Below are positions 44,263 to 57,537 of a stretch of 64,000 bases of DNA, in pieces (position 1 is the first letter of the stretch; each line of letters opens with the position of its first letter). A model generated the notes under the pieces. It was not told where the DNA came from. It made no database searches and saw only the letters and a program-made list of their open reading frames with translations. The DNA is from Lunularia cruciata (taxonomy: Eukaryota; Streptophyta; Marchantiopsida; Lunulariales; Lunulariaceae): assembly GCA_948567375.1 (NCBI GenBank), contig OX419757.1, positions 36,208,001-36,272,000 of the forward strand, in the 5' to 3' direction. The position numbers were made by a program, and so were the translations under genes.

Positions 44263-46049
44263 GAATTAGTTAGTGAACGAGCTAGTTGGTGGTTAGTGGA
44301 GTAGTTTGAATTTTTAACTTAGACTTCCAATTACTAGACGTACTTTTGAAATAAACCTATATAAATTATTTCCTTTCAACCTGAGGCTAACCATAAATTC
44401 AAGATCACCACAAATTTTAGTAATTATTAAGACTTCTGATTGTGGTCCCTCACCAATACATAACGTTCTTGGTTCAAGATGTAGGCCAAGAGACCTAGGG
44501 TAAGGTTTAGGGTTCTCTTCAGTCCTTATACTTGGAAGAAGTTTACAAACTTGTTTAGAGTACATGTAAATATTTTGGCTATTGTTGTATGAAAAAAAAT
44601 TTGTTGTCCTTAGTAAAGGCAAAAATACTTGAGTATTCAACTCCGTACAACAAGATTAGCTTTTGATTTACATGTAATTGGCTTAAATTGAGAAAAGCGA
44701 CCAGATTTCCATCATCTTTAAGTTGGTCTATACTATCCAGAACAGTGAAAAGGTGTAATTTGTATGTAAATATATAATGCACATGGCCACATACATGCAT
44801 AGTATTTCACAATTGTATGCACTTTAAAGTGAGGTTTTGATAATGTTCATGAAAAAGGTAATATTTCTTATCTTATACAACTTGAGTGGACAAAAACCAA
44901 TTGACTTAAGTATCAGTAACACATGTCTACTGCAGGGCCTAATTTTTTGTTATTAATATATATTCTTAAATCTATCTTTAGTTATGAAAATAGCTTCTTT
45001 GAATCTGTTCTTTATCTTTTTGGTTAAAAAAATTTTGAGATATGAATATATATTCTTTGAATCTGTTTTAGTTCGCAAGATAGATCTTGAAATTATCACA
45101 TCTGTTATTTTAAGTATTATAAAATAAGGATCAGAATACGATAAGGTAGATTAGGATATAGATTACAGAAAATTCTATCACTCAAGATATAAAGATTAGA
45201 ATAAAATAAAAATTTAAAATTTTCACATATATTATTTTTAAAATATTATGAATTTATCTCAGATAAGGCTTAAAATAATATTAATTATTTTAGAATTAGA
45301 TTGCTTATCAAGATAAAGATTAGAATACGGTAAGGATTAAACAAGATAAAGGTAGATTAGGATTAGATAGCTTATAGAAAATTCTATCATTCAAGATAAA
45401 AATTAGAATAAGATAAGGATCAGAAACTTTACCTCACCTGTTATTATTTTGAATATTATGAATTCATTCCAGATCAGGATATAAACAAGATAAGGAAGAT
45501 TAGGATTAAATAGCTTAAAGAAAATTCTATCACTCAAGATAGAAACAAAATAAGACAACATTTAGTATGAGATAGCTTACAAACTAGATTACTCAAGAGA
45601 AGGGTCTAAATTAATTACTTTTTGTGTGAACATCAAGATATCAAGATCTCATCTCTCAATATCAACATACTAAGAATGTCTTCAACCCATTAAGCACATT
45701 TGGGCATATTGTATTCAGTCAAATGAAGTACTCACTCCTCTTTGGCATTTGAGCAGGTAGCTCTGCCATCTCTAAGTTATTGAGTATATTCCTACACTAA
45801 TTTATTCAAGAAAAGTACTGGCTTCGTTACCGTTACCGTATTAGAGCATGTAGGTCTGCATCTCTAGATTTTATAATGAGAACTTAGATATTGAATATAA
45901 TTCTGAGTGATTCTAGGGTAAGTCAATAAAGAATGTAGTTAATATAGCTTGTTTATCTAAGATGAGACGTTAACATATAACGAGTTACAACTCTGTTTGA
46001 TACTCATATTTATCCCCCTCAAGTTACAACAATAGAATAATTTGTAGAG

Positions 46050-46125
<76 letters not shown>

Positions 46126-46819
46126 GGAGAAAATTGGAGTTCTCCCTTTTTCATAGTGTAATAATTTTCTGTTGATTCACATCAAAGAAATTCAAGCTTC
46201 TATAGAAAAAATTAGAGTGATCCTTTGTAACAATGTAATAAGTTTTTTTCACTTTAAATCAAAGTGATTTAAGTTCTTTTAGAGAAAATTGGAGTGTTCC
46301 CTTGTCATAGTGTAGATAATTTTCTCTTATTGCAAATCAAAGAGAGATTTGTGCAAAATAGAGGGAATAGCATATGCAACATAGACCCAGAATATTTAGA
46401 GTGGAATAATTACTTACTTACTTACTTAATTTATTTATATTTTTTTCTTCTTCTTTTTTATTCCAAGATATCCAAGTGTCTGCCAGATCCTAAGTCTAGT
46501 GTGATAATGCTCATTGAGTTATCTTTGTATCTTGCATTAAATAATTTCTTAATTATTTTTTATGGTTAATTACTTCACTATCCAAAAGGCCAGATTCCAA
46601 TATTGTATTTATTCCATTGCTTTTTGATAGTCTTGGTTACATCCTTAGTGTTAAAAATTCTTAGAATCCAATATTTTTTCTAATCCAATAAACATTTTTG
46701 TGCCACTTGTCATTTTGAAAAACTGATTCTTTCATATTAATTGCTTCCTCTAGTACTACACAATCTGGTTGTATTTTTTCTCTCAAAATTTCACCACTGT
46801 CCTATTTCTGACTTTAGTT
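44263..46819. other. AT-rich intergenic with repeats
   Basis: No gene is supported. A degenerate unit around 'ttaggatta' then 'agaaaattctatca' then 'tcaagata' recurs at 45151, 45357 and 45500. The (AT)n tract is listed separately. Confidence 0.5.
46056..46122. repeat. (AT)n microsatellite, about 67 bp
   Basis: Uninterrupted alternating AT. Confidence 0.98.
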
Positions 46820-47450
46820 GAATCTCCATCAAATTTCATATAATGGATTTTGACTCCAACAACTCAACCATTTGCAAGGCCACCACATACACTCCTCCCA
46901 CTTACCTCTAGAGAAAAATTAGAATACATCAAATAAGATTCTATCATTTTCTTAGGTAACTTTGTGGAAAGCTTTCAAGCATTCCTTACCAAGTTCAAAT
47001 TAGTGTGTAAAACAAGTAACATAAACTCATCTAAAGATAAAGTCAGTCAAATAGCTCAATGTTTCACCAATGCCACACTTAATTTGTTTTATCAACTTGA
47101 TCTTATTGTCCAAAATGATTAGTGTTAGCTTATTCCAACCTCCAAGGCATAATTTACTATCCTTGGCAACCAAGATCAATTCAATGTGTGGAACCTCCAA
47201 GGTGTTCTTCATAATCCTTGGCAAATAAGATCAACTCATACAAGAACTCAATAACATGAAGAAGAGGACCATTGAGCACATGTCTTGGTTTGTCTTTGCT
47301 TCCAAGTACTCCTCTTATGGTTTGACCCCCAATCACTCATTGCTTTCATAGTCAATTGTCCAAACATAGTCTTTTGGACAATTTTGTAGAATGAATCTCT
47401 CCTAAAAACCAAAAAATGGAACACACCCTCATTGAAGTTTTTGCTTCTGC
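46820..47450 (+). pseudogene. gag-like retroelement fragment
   Basis: Plus-strand reading gives FLGNFVESFQAFLTKFKLV followed by IAQCFTNATLNLFYQLDL, a pattern like the central region of Ty3/gypsy Gag (a loading loop, then a helix with A..FL..A...Y..L). Stops and frame changes follow. It does not match the chromovirus gag at 58266-59188 closely. Confidence 0.35.
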
Positions 47451-47729
47451 CAAAGCTCAAGGAAAACACTTGGAACAGGCAGTCCCTTGTCTTCCAAATA
47501 TACACCAGTATCCACACTCCTCAAACCCACCTTTATCATATTACACACAACTCCATCTTTCTTTTGGAACCAACTTCTCATCTATTGTATTTTTTGAGTA
47601 TAGATTACAGCAAATATGCCTTATAATAATAAACACCACGATTACTAAGATCAAGTAGTTATCTCTAACACAACAATAAGTTCATCTACTATCCAATATC
47701 ATCCTCACTCCCAAAATCTTTTGTTCCCA

Positions 47730-49690
47730 TGAAGATTGTTGTAGCATTGGTGAGCCCAAAAGGCAGAACTATCCACTAATAATATCCATACCTTGTGCAA
47801 AAAGTAATCTATTGCATATCTTCCCTACCAATAGGGATTTGACAATAGCCACTACAAAGATCCAACTTGGAGAAGTATCGTGCTCTACTCAATTGATCAA
47901 GCATGTCATCAATTCATGGCAAGGGGGTATGCATTCTTCATTGTCTATTTATTGAGCCCCCAGTAATCAATACAAAAAAAATTTCCTCCATCCTTCTTTG
48001 CAATGAATAGTACCGGTGCTTCCCACAAAGATGTGCTATGCCGTATGAAATTCTTCTCCAACAACTCCATAAGTGTTGTTCTCAACTCCTCCAACTCCTT
48101 TGGTGAGAGCCAATAGATTGGTCTACTCATTAGAGTACTCCTTGGTACTAACTCAATCTTGAAGTGCACACCACGATTAGAGGGTAATCTCTTTGGCAGA
48201 TCATCCAAAAACACATCCACAAACTCCTAAACTATGTGATCAACCATTGCTCAATGAGGCTCTTGATTCTCCTCAGATTATCCTAGTGCAATCGGTTTGA
48301 TCCATGCTACAAAAATAGATTTATCTTCCTCCAAAGCTTGCTCTATGGCTGCTTCACTAACAAACTTCCCATCTAGGGACTTATCTTCCTTCATGGATTG
48401 CTCTATGGTTACTTTCCAAACAAACTTCCCATCTGGGACTTCTCTTCCTTCAAAGCTTGCTCTATGGATGCTTTCCTTACAAACTTCCCATCTTTGGATT
48501 GACTATCCTTAGGTGTCTTACTCAAAGGTGCCACACAACCTAATCAAAAATTCCTTTCTTGGTGTTGTACTTGAATTTGTTGTCAGATCCAATCAAATTG
48601 AACCTTATGATGTTCAAGCCAAGGTAGTACTAGAATGACATCATAGTGTAGAGGTGCCACTACAAACCTCATACACTCCAAATACTCCTTCCCAATCTTG
48701 AAGGTAACAAGATACAAGGTACGGGATGCAAAACCTTTTCTACCATCTACCATCCACCATCACCAATCTACTTCAAATTATTGGCTTGATAAAAATATCC
48801 AATTCCTTTGCTAATTGCATAGATATACAATTCTTTGAATTTCTAGAATCAACTAAAATCCTACAACCACTATCAAATATCATACTTTGCAAGTAAAGCA
48901 AACTTGCATAGGTCAAGCCTTCAATCCCATTGGAACTAATCAAGTTCCCAATAATTGGCTCAAAATCTCCTATTGGGATTCCTTGTTTCCTTGATCATTA
49001 CGCTTCACAATTTCTAGTTGTGCAACTTGTTGAGGTTGTTCATTCTTGAGTGGACACTCTGCAATGTGGTGTCTAATTTGGCAACAATAGAAACATCCGC
49101 TATTTTGTCATAATCTTGCATGATCAATTATGCCAAGTGACCTTTGATGGATGGCATCAATTTCCATTGGTATTGGCTCTTCCACTTGTGTGTAATGTGT
49201 GGGTGGGTTTAGGGAAGGCTGAGGTCAAGACCAAGTTGACGCAACCAATGAATCAAAATGCTCAGCCAACTACATGGCTTCCTCCAAGTCTTTGGGCTCA
49301 TGCATAGTCACTTCCAGTCTGGTGCAGGACTCCAAGCCTCTCAAAAAGAAATCTAGAGCTTCTCCATCTAGTATATCCATAATTTTCATAATGGTGTTCT
49401 AGAATTGAGTGATGTAGCTTCTTACTGAGCCAATCTACTTCAATTCTACCAACTTATCTCATGCGGCTTGTGTGGCGTTTATAGCTTGGAACCACCCAAT
49501 TATTGCACTCCTAAATTCTTCCCATGTCAAGATTGGCATGACAAACTGCCACTCAACTTGTTCCACTTTGAATCGCCACCATAATTTAGCCACTCCATCC
49601 AATTGGCTTGAGGCCAATAGAATTTTTCTCCATTCATCTTGAAGGTTTGTTGCTTTGAAGAGCATTCATTGTTGCTTTGAAGAGCACCCT
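47730..49690 (-). pseudogene. Chromovirus-0 gag-protease-RT remnant
   Basis: Recognisable pieces: LQDEWRKILLASSQLDGVAK and LWWRFKVEQ (gag, about 49640-49560), a zinc knuckle region near 49080, and the RT entry KRLPSNRGVHFKIELV then RPIYWLSPKELEELRT (48190-48080). Every domain is interrupted, so it encodes no working protein. Confidence 0.8.
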
Positions 49691-50177
49691 AAACATTCAC
49701 AATCAAACACAAAATTTTCCACTATGCCCGAAAGGTTCTTGCTTTCAAATACCTTAGGCTTTGGAAATCAGATTTTCTCTTCTCCTTCTCAAACTGGTGT
49801 TTTCTCTATCTACTCTTGTCTATGACGGTCTTGTTCATCCAACAATTGAGTAAGGTGCTTGATTTGTTGCTGCATAGCAAGGATAACTTTAGACATTGCC
49901 ATCATGGCTTCTACTCTATCACACTATCCTCAATTTATCTAATTTATTAACACATAAATGCAACACATCCACCGTTCTCCATAAGTTACAACTAGAAGCA
50001 CCAAGGGTTCCTCAAAACACGGTGATCATATGCAAAAAATTCTATTCAAAATATGAGGTGATGAATTATGTGAAATGATGTTTGGGTAGTACTTGGATAT
50101 GAAAATTCCAATGGTTTGGCGGAAGTGGATTTGGTGGTCCATAAATTCCATCCATCCCATTCTTGCTCTAATACCAA

Positions 50178-50527
50178 CGCAAAAGACCAAGACCAAAGAG
50201 AGAAATAAGAGAATGGAAGATCACATTGGGACACTTGAATGTGGTAAAACTCTAAATGCCTAGCATGAGCTTTGGCTCTAGTATTTATAGGGAGCATACA
50301 ATACTCTTAAGAAGCTTCTCAAGAAGCTCCCTTAGCCACTTTCTTGGAATGCAAGCCAAATTAATCAAGAAGCTTCCTTCTAGAAACTACTTACTTGGCT
50401 TGCAAGTTAAGCTAGTTGGAAGCTTCTAGGAGCTTCTTAGATACTTCTAGAATATTCTAGGCTAATTTGTTCTATTTTTTACTTTTTAACCCTAACTAAC
50501 TTCATTGCTAAACTCCATATTGTTGCA
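50178..50527 (-). repeat. Chromovirus-0 5' LTR with heat-shock element
   Basis: About 350 bp. The ends are decayed (CG...CA). It keeps TATAAATA (minus strand, about 50283-50294) and a perfect three-unit heat-shock element TTCTAGAATATTC at 50445-50457. Confidence 0.85.
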
Positions 50528-52418
50528 AAACCTAAATGCTTGTTGTGGATCACTTCTCTGTGTGGTACCTACATTTTTTTTTTTGGTTCTATTTTGAAGA
50601 AGAAGTGTACAGACAAAGTTGTATTGAACCCAAATAGCATTGAAAGAAGGAGAATTGTGTCTTTAGTTTGCAACCCAAAGTAAAGTGACTTCATGTCAGG
50701 ACCAAAGTACTCAGATTAGACTTAGCATAGAGAAACCCGAAGTAAGGAAACTCCGCCCCATGGTGATCAGCCCGATGCAAAGATGGTGTAACAACTTTTC
50801 TTTGGATTTGTCAATCAAGAAAGGACAATTAAGAAAATGGCTAAGGTGCAAATGACTAAACTTGATAGTACTAGGATGAACTCATCAAAAAGGTGTGAGC
50901 TTCAATGAAGATTGACCAAAGAATGACCGATCAACAAAGCACTATAAAATCAAAACTTTGTTGAGGGGGTTTCAAAATGTCATGCAAGTATCCTAAGCCA
51001 TTGAGTAGCAAACCCAAAGGAGTGCTTGTAGCAAAGCCAACTAATAGTTTTCAAGTTTAACAATCTTGAAGGAGTTAGGATCTCAAGACCGTGAGAGGGT
51101 AGAATTATCTTTCAGCTACCACACATTAAAGATCGCACAATGATGAGTAAAGGTAAGAAGAGTCCGTCACTTGCAGTCAAAAACCCAATTATTTGAAGGT
51201 TAGATATGAGAGCTAGGATTGAAGTGCTGAATAGGCTTCATATCACATTTTTGGCTTGGAACTAGAACTTGAGTTTTCCAAGGTTCATGGCAGAAGTAGT
51301 TGTGAGTGATTGTGAGGAAGGGCATGAGAATGAAGGGAAGAGAGCAAATCCAGCTCAAAGGATAGAGTCGGATTGGAGATTGGGTGTTGGGAAGAGAGGC
51401 AGATGAGGAGACATGGGCTACATTCCTTGGGAAGGGAGAGCTTGTGGAGGAGACCAACAAAAATTGAAACTCCTTCACTATACCATGCACAAAGAATAGG
51501 TACAAAGTTGATACCTATCAAGGCCCGATAAGGCAAAGTATTGTTGGGGCAATGATGACACTCTTCAAGCCTGATCACACGACGTATGTGATGAAGCACC
51601 AAGTGGTGTTCTTTCATTAGATGTTTGTAGGAGCACCGGTGAATTGGGTGAAGTGCTTTCACCAAAGAACACGGTAGATGGTGTGGTGTTGGAGAGATCA
51701 AGATGCTCCTCACTATTTGGTGCCATTTGCTATGCATTTCTACTTTGGACTAAACTTGATGAAGGAGACTGAGCAAAGGAAGATGACGTCTCACTTTCAT
51801 CTACAGATGAGGAGGAACATCAATATATCTGGCACATCCAAAGTAGTGATGAACAATATGAAAGAACGGGGCAGCACATGAGGGTAGTAGTGAATATCCT
51901 GAAGATGAGGAAGACAAGTCATCCTAAGGAGAGCATGTTTCCAGTCCAGCCAAAGAAGACACCCAAAGCAAGACATCATGGTAATCAATGAGTCTTCAAG
52001 AGCAAAAGAGTTGGAAGGCAAAGCCATGTACATGTTAGAAGACTTGGGAGAAGAAGAAGAACCAGAGTTGACACTGTAGAGAAAAAGGTTGAGCAGCGGA
52101 AGTGACGGTGAGGCTGAGGTTCAGCAATGGAGTGAAGATGATGATGACAACAAAGAACAGGAGTTCCATGTGGCGATTGATCATATGGGAGGAAGAGGAA
52201 TCTTGTGCCCAAAATTGCCAAGCATAGAGTTAGAATAGACCTTGGAAGTTGAGCCAAAGTTGGAGTTTCAGAAGTGTAGAAGATTGAGAAGGAGTGTTCC
52301 TATTGCAAGTGAAAAAATGAGCAATGTAAGCCCAGTAGTGGAGAAGGGGGAGAGCTCAAATGATATGCCCTTAAGAGTGAGAAGGTTGAGACTTTAGAGT
52401 AAAGCTCCAGTAGAAAAA

Positions 52419-52754
52419 GTGAGGAGAGAAGAACTTGAGCAACCTAAGAGTTCAAGAAACTTTGATGCGGTAGAGTACTTATCACAAGTAGTTTATCCTT
52501 TGCTATTGCAGTTAAAGAAGAAGAGAGAAGAGTTGAAGAGAGATCACTCAAAGTTAAAAGATGATTTGGAAGTAGTCCAATATATGAGTGAGGAAAGTTT
52601 GGAGTTGAGAAGAAATTTAATTCAAGGAGAGCAGGAATTAGCAGAACTTAGGACTGAAGTAGAGCTCAGAAGGAAGGAGATTGAGAGCCTAACAGAGGAC
52701 TTTATAAAGAGAGGGAAAGCCATGGCAAAGCAAGAGGAAGAAAGAAGGGAGTAG
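52419..52754 (+). pseudogene. coiled-coil protein segment, 111 codons
   Basis: The longest intact part of the coiled-coil frame: LLLQLKKKREELKRDHSKLK, LRRNLIQGEQELAELRTEVE and LRRKEIESLTEDF show regular heptads with Leu or Ile at a/d positions. Downstream the frame continues with stops. It may be the Gag-like protein of the surrounding element. It could also be a fragment of an ordinary coiled-coil gene. Confidence 0.4.
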
Positions 52755-54185
52755 TAGGGAGAAGACTAAGACTTTGAGGGCAGAAGTGCATGGCATGCAA
52801 GTGGAGATCATTCACTTGAAAGCAATGGCAGCAGTAATGGGGTAAGAGTTGGAGAGTTTGAAGACAAGTGCAGTGGAGAAAGATAGAGCTTGGCAGAGGG
52901 AGTTAGCTATGCAAAATTGGGAAGAAGAGCAATTGTATGGTTTAATCAAAGGAATGGAAGAGCAACTCTGCAGAGTGTGAAGGAGAAGGAAGCTTTGATA
53001 GCCAAGTTGGAAGATGAAGTAAAAATGTATCGTGCATAGTTGTTAGCAAAGAGAGAGAGAGACTACAAATGCCGAGGCAAGAGACAGTTGAAGAAGTAGT
53101 AGTGCACGTGACGGTGATGCTTGGAACAATGTCTGAGTGTCAATTGGAGGAAGCAAGACTACACAAGTTGAAATTGTTTGTGTAGGAGACAAGGAAGAAT
53201 AAAGCAAAAGACATTGAATTGAACAAATTTTTGATTTGCTTGAGAGATCAAGTATATAGGAAGATGTTAGAAGTAGAAGATAATGTAAGTCCCAGATTAG
53301 ATTTAGTACATTTAGAGTAAGAGAGACTTTGGAGTAGTATGAAGGGAGATAATAAGTCCAAAGTAGCAGACATAAGAGTACAAGTGTCTTCAGATCAGTT
53401 ATTTGAGACATTAGCGATAGGTGGATCAGAAGATAAAGACATAAATAGATTACCCATTGTGTTAATTGCAGATTGTAGTGAAGAAGTGATAGAATTGGTA
53501 GAAGGTGTAGTAGAAGAAGATAGACCCAAAGAAGGAGAAGTAATAAGAGGAACATCTGCTTTGGAAGCCAAAGTTGATGTTGACATCGGATCAAAATAGA
53601 AACAAATTTGAGATTTGAAGAGGCAAATATGAAGAAGTGCATTGTCATTTTGGATCTGCACATTGGTAAAGTTGTTGTAGAACAATATAGTTGTTAGTCA
53701 ATTTTTGAAGTGCTCAGCCTATTTAAAGGATGCATTGGTAGTGTTATGTTGTTCAGCATTCATAATTTTGAAGATAGATAAAGTGAAGTGCTGAGTTTAG
53801 TGCTCATCACTTGAGCTTAATTCTAAGTATTGAGTTTGTGTGTGTATTTGTGAGTGTGTAGAGAATTTTGAAGTGAAAATCAATGTGCTTGTTGGATGTT
53901 GGATTCCATAGCCTTGATCTTCATTCTATGTGTTTGATCCTTAGTGAAGTGCAATTGAAGCAATTCTTTGATAGATCTGAGAGGAATTGTAGTGTTAGTA
54001 GTATTTTGCATTTGTGAGTGCAGTGTGAGTTTGATATGTACTTTTTGATTGAGAAAGTTGTGCCTTCAGTGGAGGGGTGGAACACAATTCTATGGCAAAG
54101 TCATTTTGTAGTGAAGCAGCCATCTTTGAGAGAATCTGAATCATCACAATCAAAGTTGGTTTGGAAAGATTGGAGAGTATTGTGG

Positions 54186-54190
54186 TTATG
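54186..54190. repeat. target-site duplication TTATG, left
   Basis: Matches 59806-59810. Confidence 0.92.
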
Positions 54191-54444
54191 TGTAAAAGAC
54201 CGAAACCAAGGAGAGAAATAGGAGAATGGAAACTCACATTGGGACACTTGAATGAGGGAAAACTCCGAATGCCTAGCATGAGTTTTGGCTTTTGTATTTA
54301 TAAGTAGCATACAAGGCCCTTGAGAAGCTTCTCAAGAAGCTTCCTCAAGCCGCTTTCTTTGAGTGCAAGCCAAGTTAGCTAGGAAGCTTCTCAAGAAGCT
54401 TCCTTTTAGAAGCCGCCTTCTTGGCGTGCAAGCTAAGCTAGTTA

Positions 54445-54462
54445 GAAGCTTCTAGAAGCTTC
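54445..54462. promoter_or_regulatory. heat-shock element, four perfect units
   Basis: GAAGCTTCTAGAAGCTTC: alternating GAA and TTC at 2-nt spacing, the binding form of trimeric heat-shock factor. Confidence 0.7.
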
Positions 54463-54533
54463 CTTCTAGAAGCTACTTACTTAAGGTGCAAGCTAAGCTA
54501 ACCAAGAAGCTTCCCAAGAAGCTTCCTAGATAC

Positions 54534-54546
54534 TTCCGGAATATTC
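54534..54546. promoter_or_regulatory. heat-shock element, three perfect units
   Basis: TTCCGGAATATTC, matching TTCnnGAAnnTTC. Confidence 0.7.
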
Positions 54547-54639
54547 TAGGCTAATTTGTCTTATGTGCTACTTTGTAAGCCCAACTACTTTGTCACTAAA
54601 CTCCCGACTAACTTCGTCGCTAAACTCCTTATTGTTACA

Positions 54640-55740
54640 TATTCCCCCGCCGATAGTTGGTGACGTCCTCATCGCCAGTGAAGCTTCAAATTCTTGGATG
54701 GCCATATGTGCATTCTGGAGGTGAGACAGGGGCTCCCAAGTGGCATCATGAAGGGGATACCCTTTCCAAAGGACCTTGTACTCCGTATGTTGGCGACGGC
54801 CTTGTTGGATATGGCAACGTGCAAGGATACAATCAACTTCATACTCCTCATGATCATTGATAGGGATAGGAAGAAGGGGAGGTTGGACTCAAGAGGAAAA
54901 GGAAGAGGGGTTAGGAACAAAGGGTTTCAACTTGGAAACATGAAAGACAGGATGGATACGCATGTGACAAGGTAAGGCAAGTCGATAAGCAACAAGAGAG
55001 ACAATTTAGGTGATATCAAAGGGTCCTATCCAATTAGGGGCAAGTTTACAAACTTGGGTATCAAGTGGGAGAGGGAGGTTACTGGAGGATAGCATGACTT
55101 TATCACCAACTCCAAAGGTGCGATCACGACAATGGTGGTCCGCATATTGTTTTTGGCAATTCTGAGCAACAAGGAGGTGAGACTTGGCTTTTTGGAGCGA
55201 TTGGGATATAGTGGTCAAGAATGTTGAAGTATGAGGAACCTTAGATGGAGGGGGAGCAAGAAGAGAATCTGGAACAAGCGGATCTTGACCAAAATTGAGA
55301 AAGAAGGGAGAAAATCTGGTGCTTGCCTATTTAGAATTGTTGTAGGCAAATTCTGCGGCTGCAAGACATTCATCCCAATTGGTATGGTGGACATTGACAA
55401 AGGCCCGCAACATATCCTCCAATGTACGATTTGCACGTTCGGTTTGTCCATCAGTTTGAGGATGATAGGCCGTGGACAAAGCAAGCTTGGTGCCGAGTAT
55501 CTGGAAGAGTGCTTGCCAAAACTTCCCGGTAAATTGAGGATCACAGTCACAAATGAGTACATGTGGCATCCCATGATGCTTGAAGACATTGTCAAAGTAG
55601 ATTTGCGCTAAGGTTGGGGCATCCACGGTATCATAGGTTGGTGCCAAGTGGATTTGCTTACTAAGTTTATCCACAAACACCACAATTGCGGTGTGTCCTT
55701 GTTTTGTCTTTGGCAAGGATGTGATGAGATCCAAGCTCAC
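54640..55740 (-). pseudogene. Chromovirus-1 integrase and chromodomain
   Basis: Integrase core at 55740-55327 (MSLDLITSLPKTKQGHTAI, CDPQFTGKFWQALF, HPQTDGQTERANRTLED) keeps the middle Asp and the Glu. A C-terminal DNA-binding part lies at 55218-55006. A stop near 54893 precedes a chromodomain at about 54849-54684 (EYEVDCILARCHIQ, EYKVLWKGYP, ATWEPLSHLQ), which in family members targets integration to marked chromatin. A purine tract (GGCGGGGGAATA) lies between the chromodomain and the LTR. Confidence 0.88.
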
Positions 55741-56283
55741 ATGCTCCTAGTGAGCGGATGGAATGGCAAGTGGTTGAAGGAGTCCACTCGGCTTCTGGTT
55801 ATTGGCCTTGTTACGTTGGCAGCTCTCACACGATCTGACAAATTCTTGAACATCTCATGTCATGTTGGGCCACCACCATTGACATTGGAGGGTACCCAAG
55901 GTCTTGTCCACACCCATGTGACCAACGATGGGTAAATCATGGGCTTCTTGAAGGCACACAAGTTGAAGATCACCTTTGGCTGGAACATAGATCTAGTCCG
56001 CATGGAATAGAAGGCCTTCCTTGAAGGAGAAGGTGTTGTACTCGTTGTCACCTGTTGTTAAACAACCATGTACCATTTGGAAGAAGGGATCTTGTTGTAG
56101 AGCTAACTAAAACTTTTTATGGATCTTGGGGTCAATTGACATTGTCATAATTGCTACCGCAATGAGAAGAAAGGACTTCAAATCAGGTCGTCGTGATAGA
56201 GCATCAGGGATGACATGGAACTGAACTGGTTTGTACTCAAGTTTGATGTCAAACAATTGAAGTTGCTCTTCCCATCGATGATG

Positions 56284-57535
56284 TCAACTTTTCATGTGCT
56301 CCAGGTGTAAGGTCTGCAACAATGGCTTGTGATCAGTTTGCATGATCACTTGTTTCCCCAAGAGATAATGCCTCCATACCTTGGTGGCATATACCATTGC
56401 AAGTTGTTCTTGATCTTGAGCAGAGTAATTTCTTTCAGCTGTATTTAGTCGGCGAGACACAAAGGCAATGGGATGTAGCCCATCTGGAAATTCTTGTTGC
56501 AACATAGCTCCAATTGCAAAGTTAGAAGCATCAAAATCAACCACACAAGGCAGTTGAGGATCATATGGTTGAAGAATGGGTCTTGAAGACACCATATGTT
56601 TCAACTTCTAGAATGCTTCTTCATGTTTGGTGTTCCATTGGAAGCTCGAGTTCTTTCCCAAGAGGTCAGTCAATGGTGCAGCCACATGCGCATAATAGTG
56701 GATGAACCGCCGGTAAAAACTGGCCAATCCATTGAATGCCCATACTTCTGTAGCATCCTTTGGGGTAGGCCAATCAGTAATGGCCTTGATCTTCTCTTCC
56801 TCTATCTTGATCCCCTCTGATGAGATCTTATGACCCAAGAAGGTAACCTCCTTCTGCCAAAAAGCACACTTTGACTTCTTGCAGTAAAATTTCCATTGTC
56901 ATAGTCATCTTAGGACTTCTTGCACGTGATTCACATTTTCTACCTTTGTCTTGCTATAGATTGAGATATCATCCAAGAACACCACCACTGACCGATCCAA
57001 TAGTCCATCCAACACCCGATGCATTTGATCCATGAAGACTGCTAGAGCATTAGTGAGTCCAAAAGGTCGAACTCTCCACTCAAAATGTCCATACCTTGTG
57101 CAAAAGGTAGTCTTTTTCACATCCTCTCTATCAATTGGAATTTTCCAATAGCCACTACGAAGATCCAACTTGGAAAAGTAACATGCTCCACTCAATTGAT
57201 CAAGTAATTCATCAATCCAAGGCAAGGGATATGCATTCTTCACGGTTTGCTTATTGAGCCCACGGTAATCAATACAGAAATGAAGTCCTCCATCCTTCTT
57301 TGGAACAAATAGTACCGGTGCTCCCCAAGGAGAGGTACTATGTCATATGAAATCCTTCTCCAACAACTCTGTAAGTGTTGTTTGCAACTCCTCTAACTCC
57401 TTTGGTGAGAGCCGATAGATTGGTCTACTCACCGGAGCACTCCGTGGCAATAACTTGATCTTGAAGGGCATACCTTGATCGGAGGGTAATCCCTTTGGCA
57501 GATCATCCGAAAACACATTTGCAAACTCCTAAACT
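56284..57535 (-). pseudogene. Chromovirus-1 reverse transcriptase and RNase H
   Basis: RT entry RPIYRLSPKELEELQT near 57430. The palm is at 57243-56905 ([46 protein letters not shown], and the active site [13 protein letters not shown] with both Asp, 56968-56973). Connection at 56838-56608. RNase H at 56604-56284 (CVVDFDASNFAIGAMLQQEF, DQEQLAMVYATKVW, TDHKPLLQTL). Stops separate the segments. Confidence 0.9.
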
Positions 57536-57537
57536 AT

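Larger units (their letters stand above)
47730..50527 (-). mobile_element. Chromovirus-0: 3'-truncated Ty3/gypsy element
   Basis: Same family as the element at 54191-59805. On the minus strand it has a 5' LTR (50527-50178), a mutated primer binding site (TTGGTATTAGAGC near 50165-50177), gag (50160-49000), protease region (about 48900-48500), and the first third of RT up to about 47730, where it ends. No second LTR and no TSD. Numerous stops. Confidence 0.85.
50528..54190 (+). mobile_element. unclassified retroelement-like region with coiled-coil ORF (left part, host of Chromovirus-1)
   Basis: Plus-strand frames give highly charged helical protein with stops (51700-53600). The sequence continues beyond the inserted chromovirus at 59811-60179, and its right end (59921-60017) is shared with 9646-9742, also beside a coiled-coil region. 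Purine-rich composition ('gaagaagagagaag') is unlike the flanks. No reverse transcriptase, integrase or zinc knuckle is seen, so the class is unknown. Confidence 0.4.
54191..54639 (-). repeat. Chromovirus-1 3' LTR
   Basis: 449 bp. It is longer than its partner because of an extra 64-bp block rich in GAAGCTTC palindromes and a duplication of about 23 bp near the right end. TATAAATA at about 54293-54304 (minus). Confidence 0.93.

Noticed and set aside
45957-46154. Frame with a long Tyr-Ile repeat.
   Set aside because: Translation of the (AT)n microsatellite.
53043-53663. Leucine-rich 206-codon minus-strand frame that looks like a membrane protein.
   Set aside because: It is the antisense of a purine-rich coiled-coil region. 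Codons for Glu/Lys read backwards give Leu/Ser/Phe.
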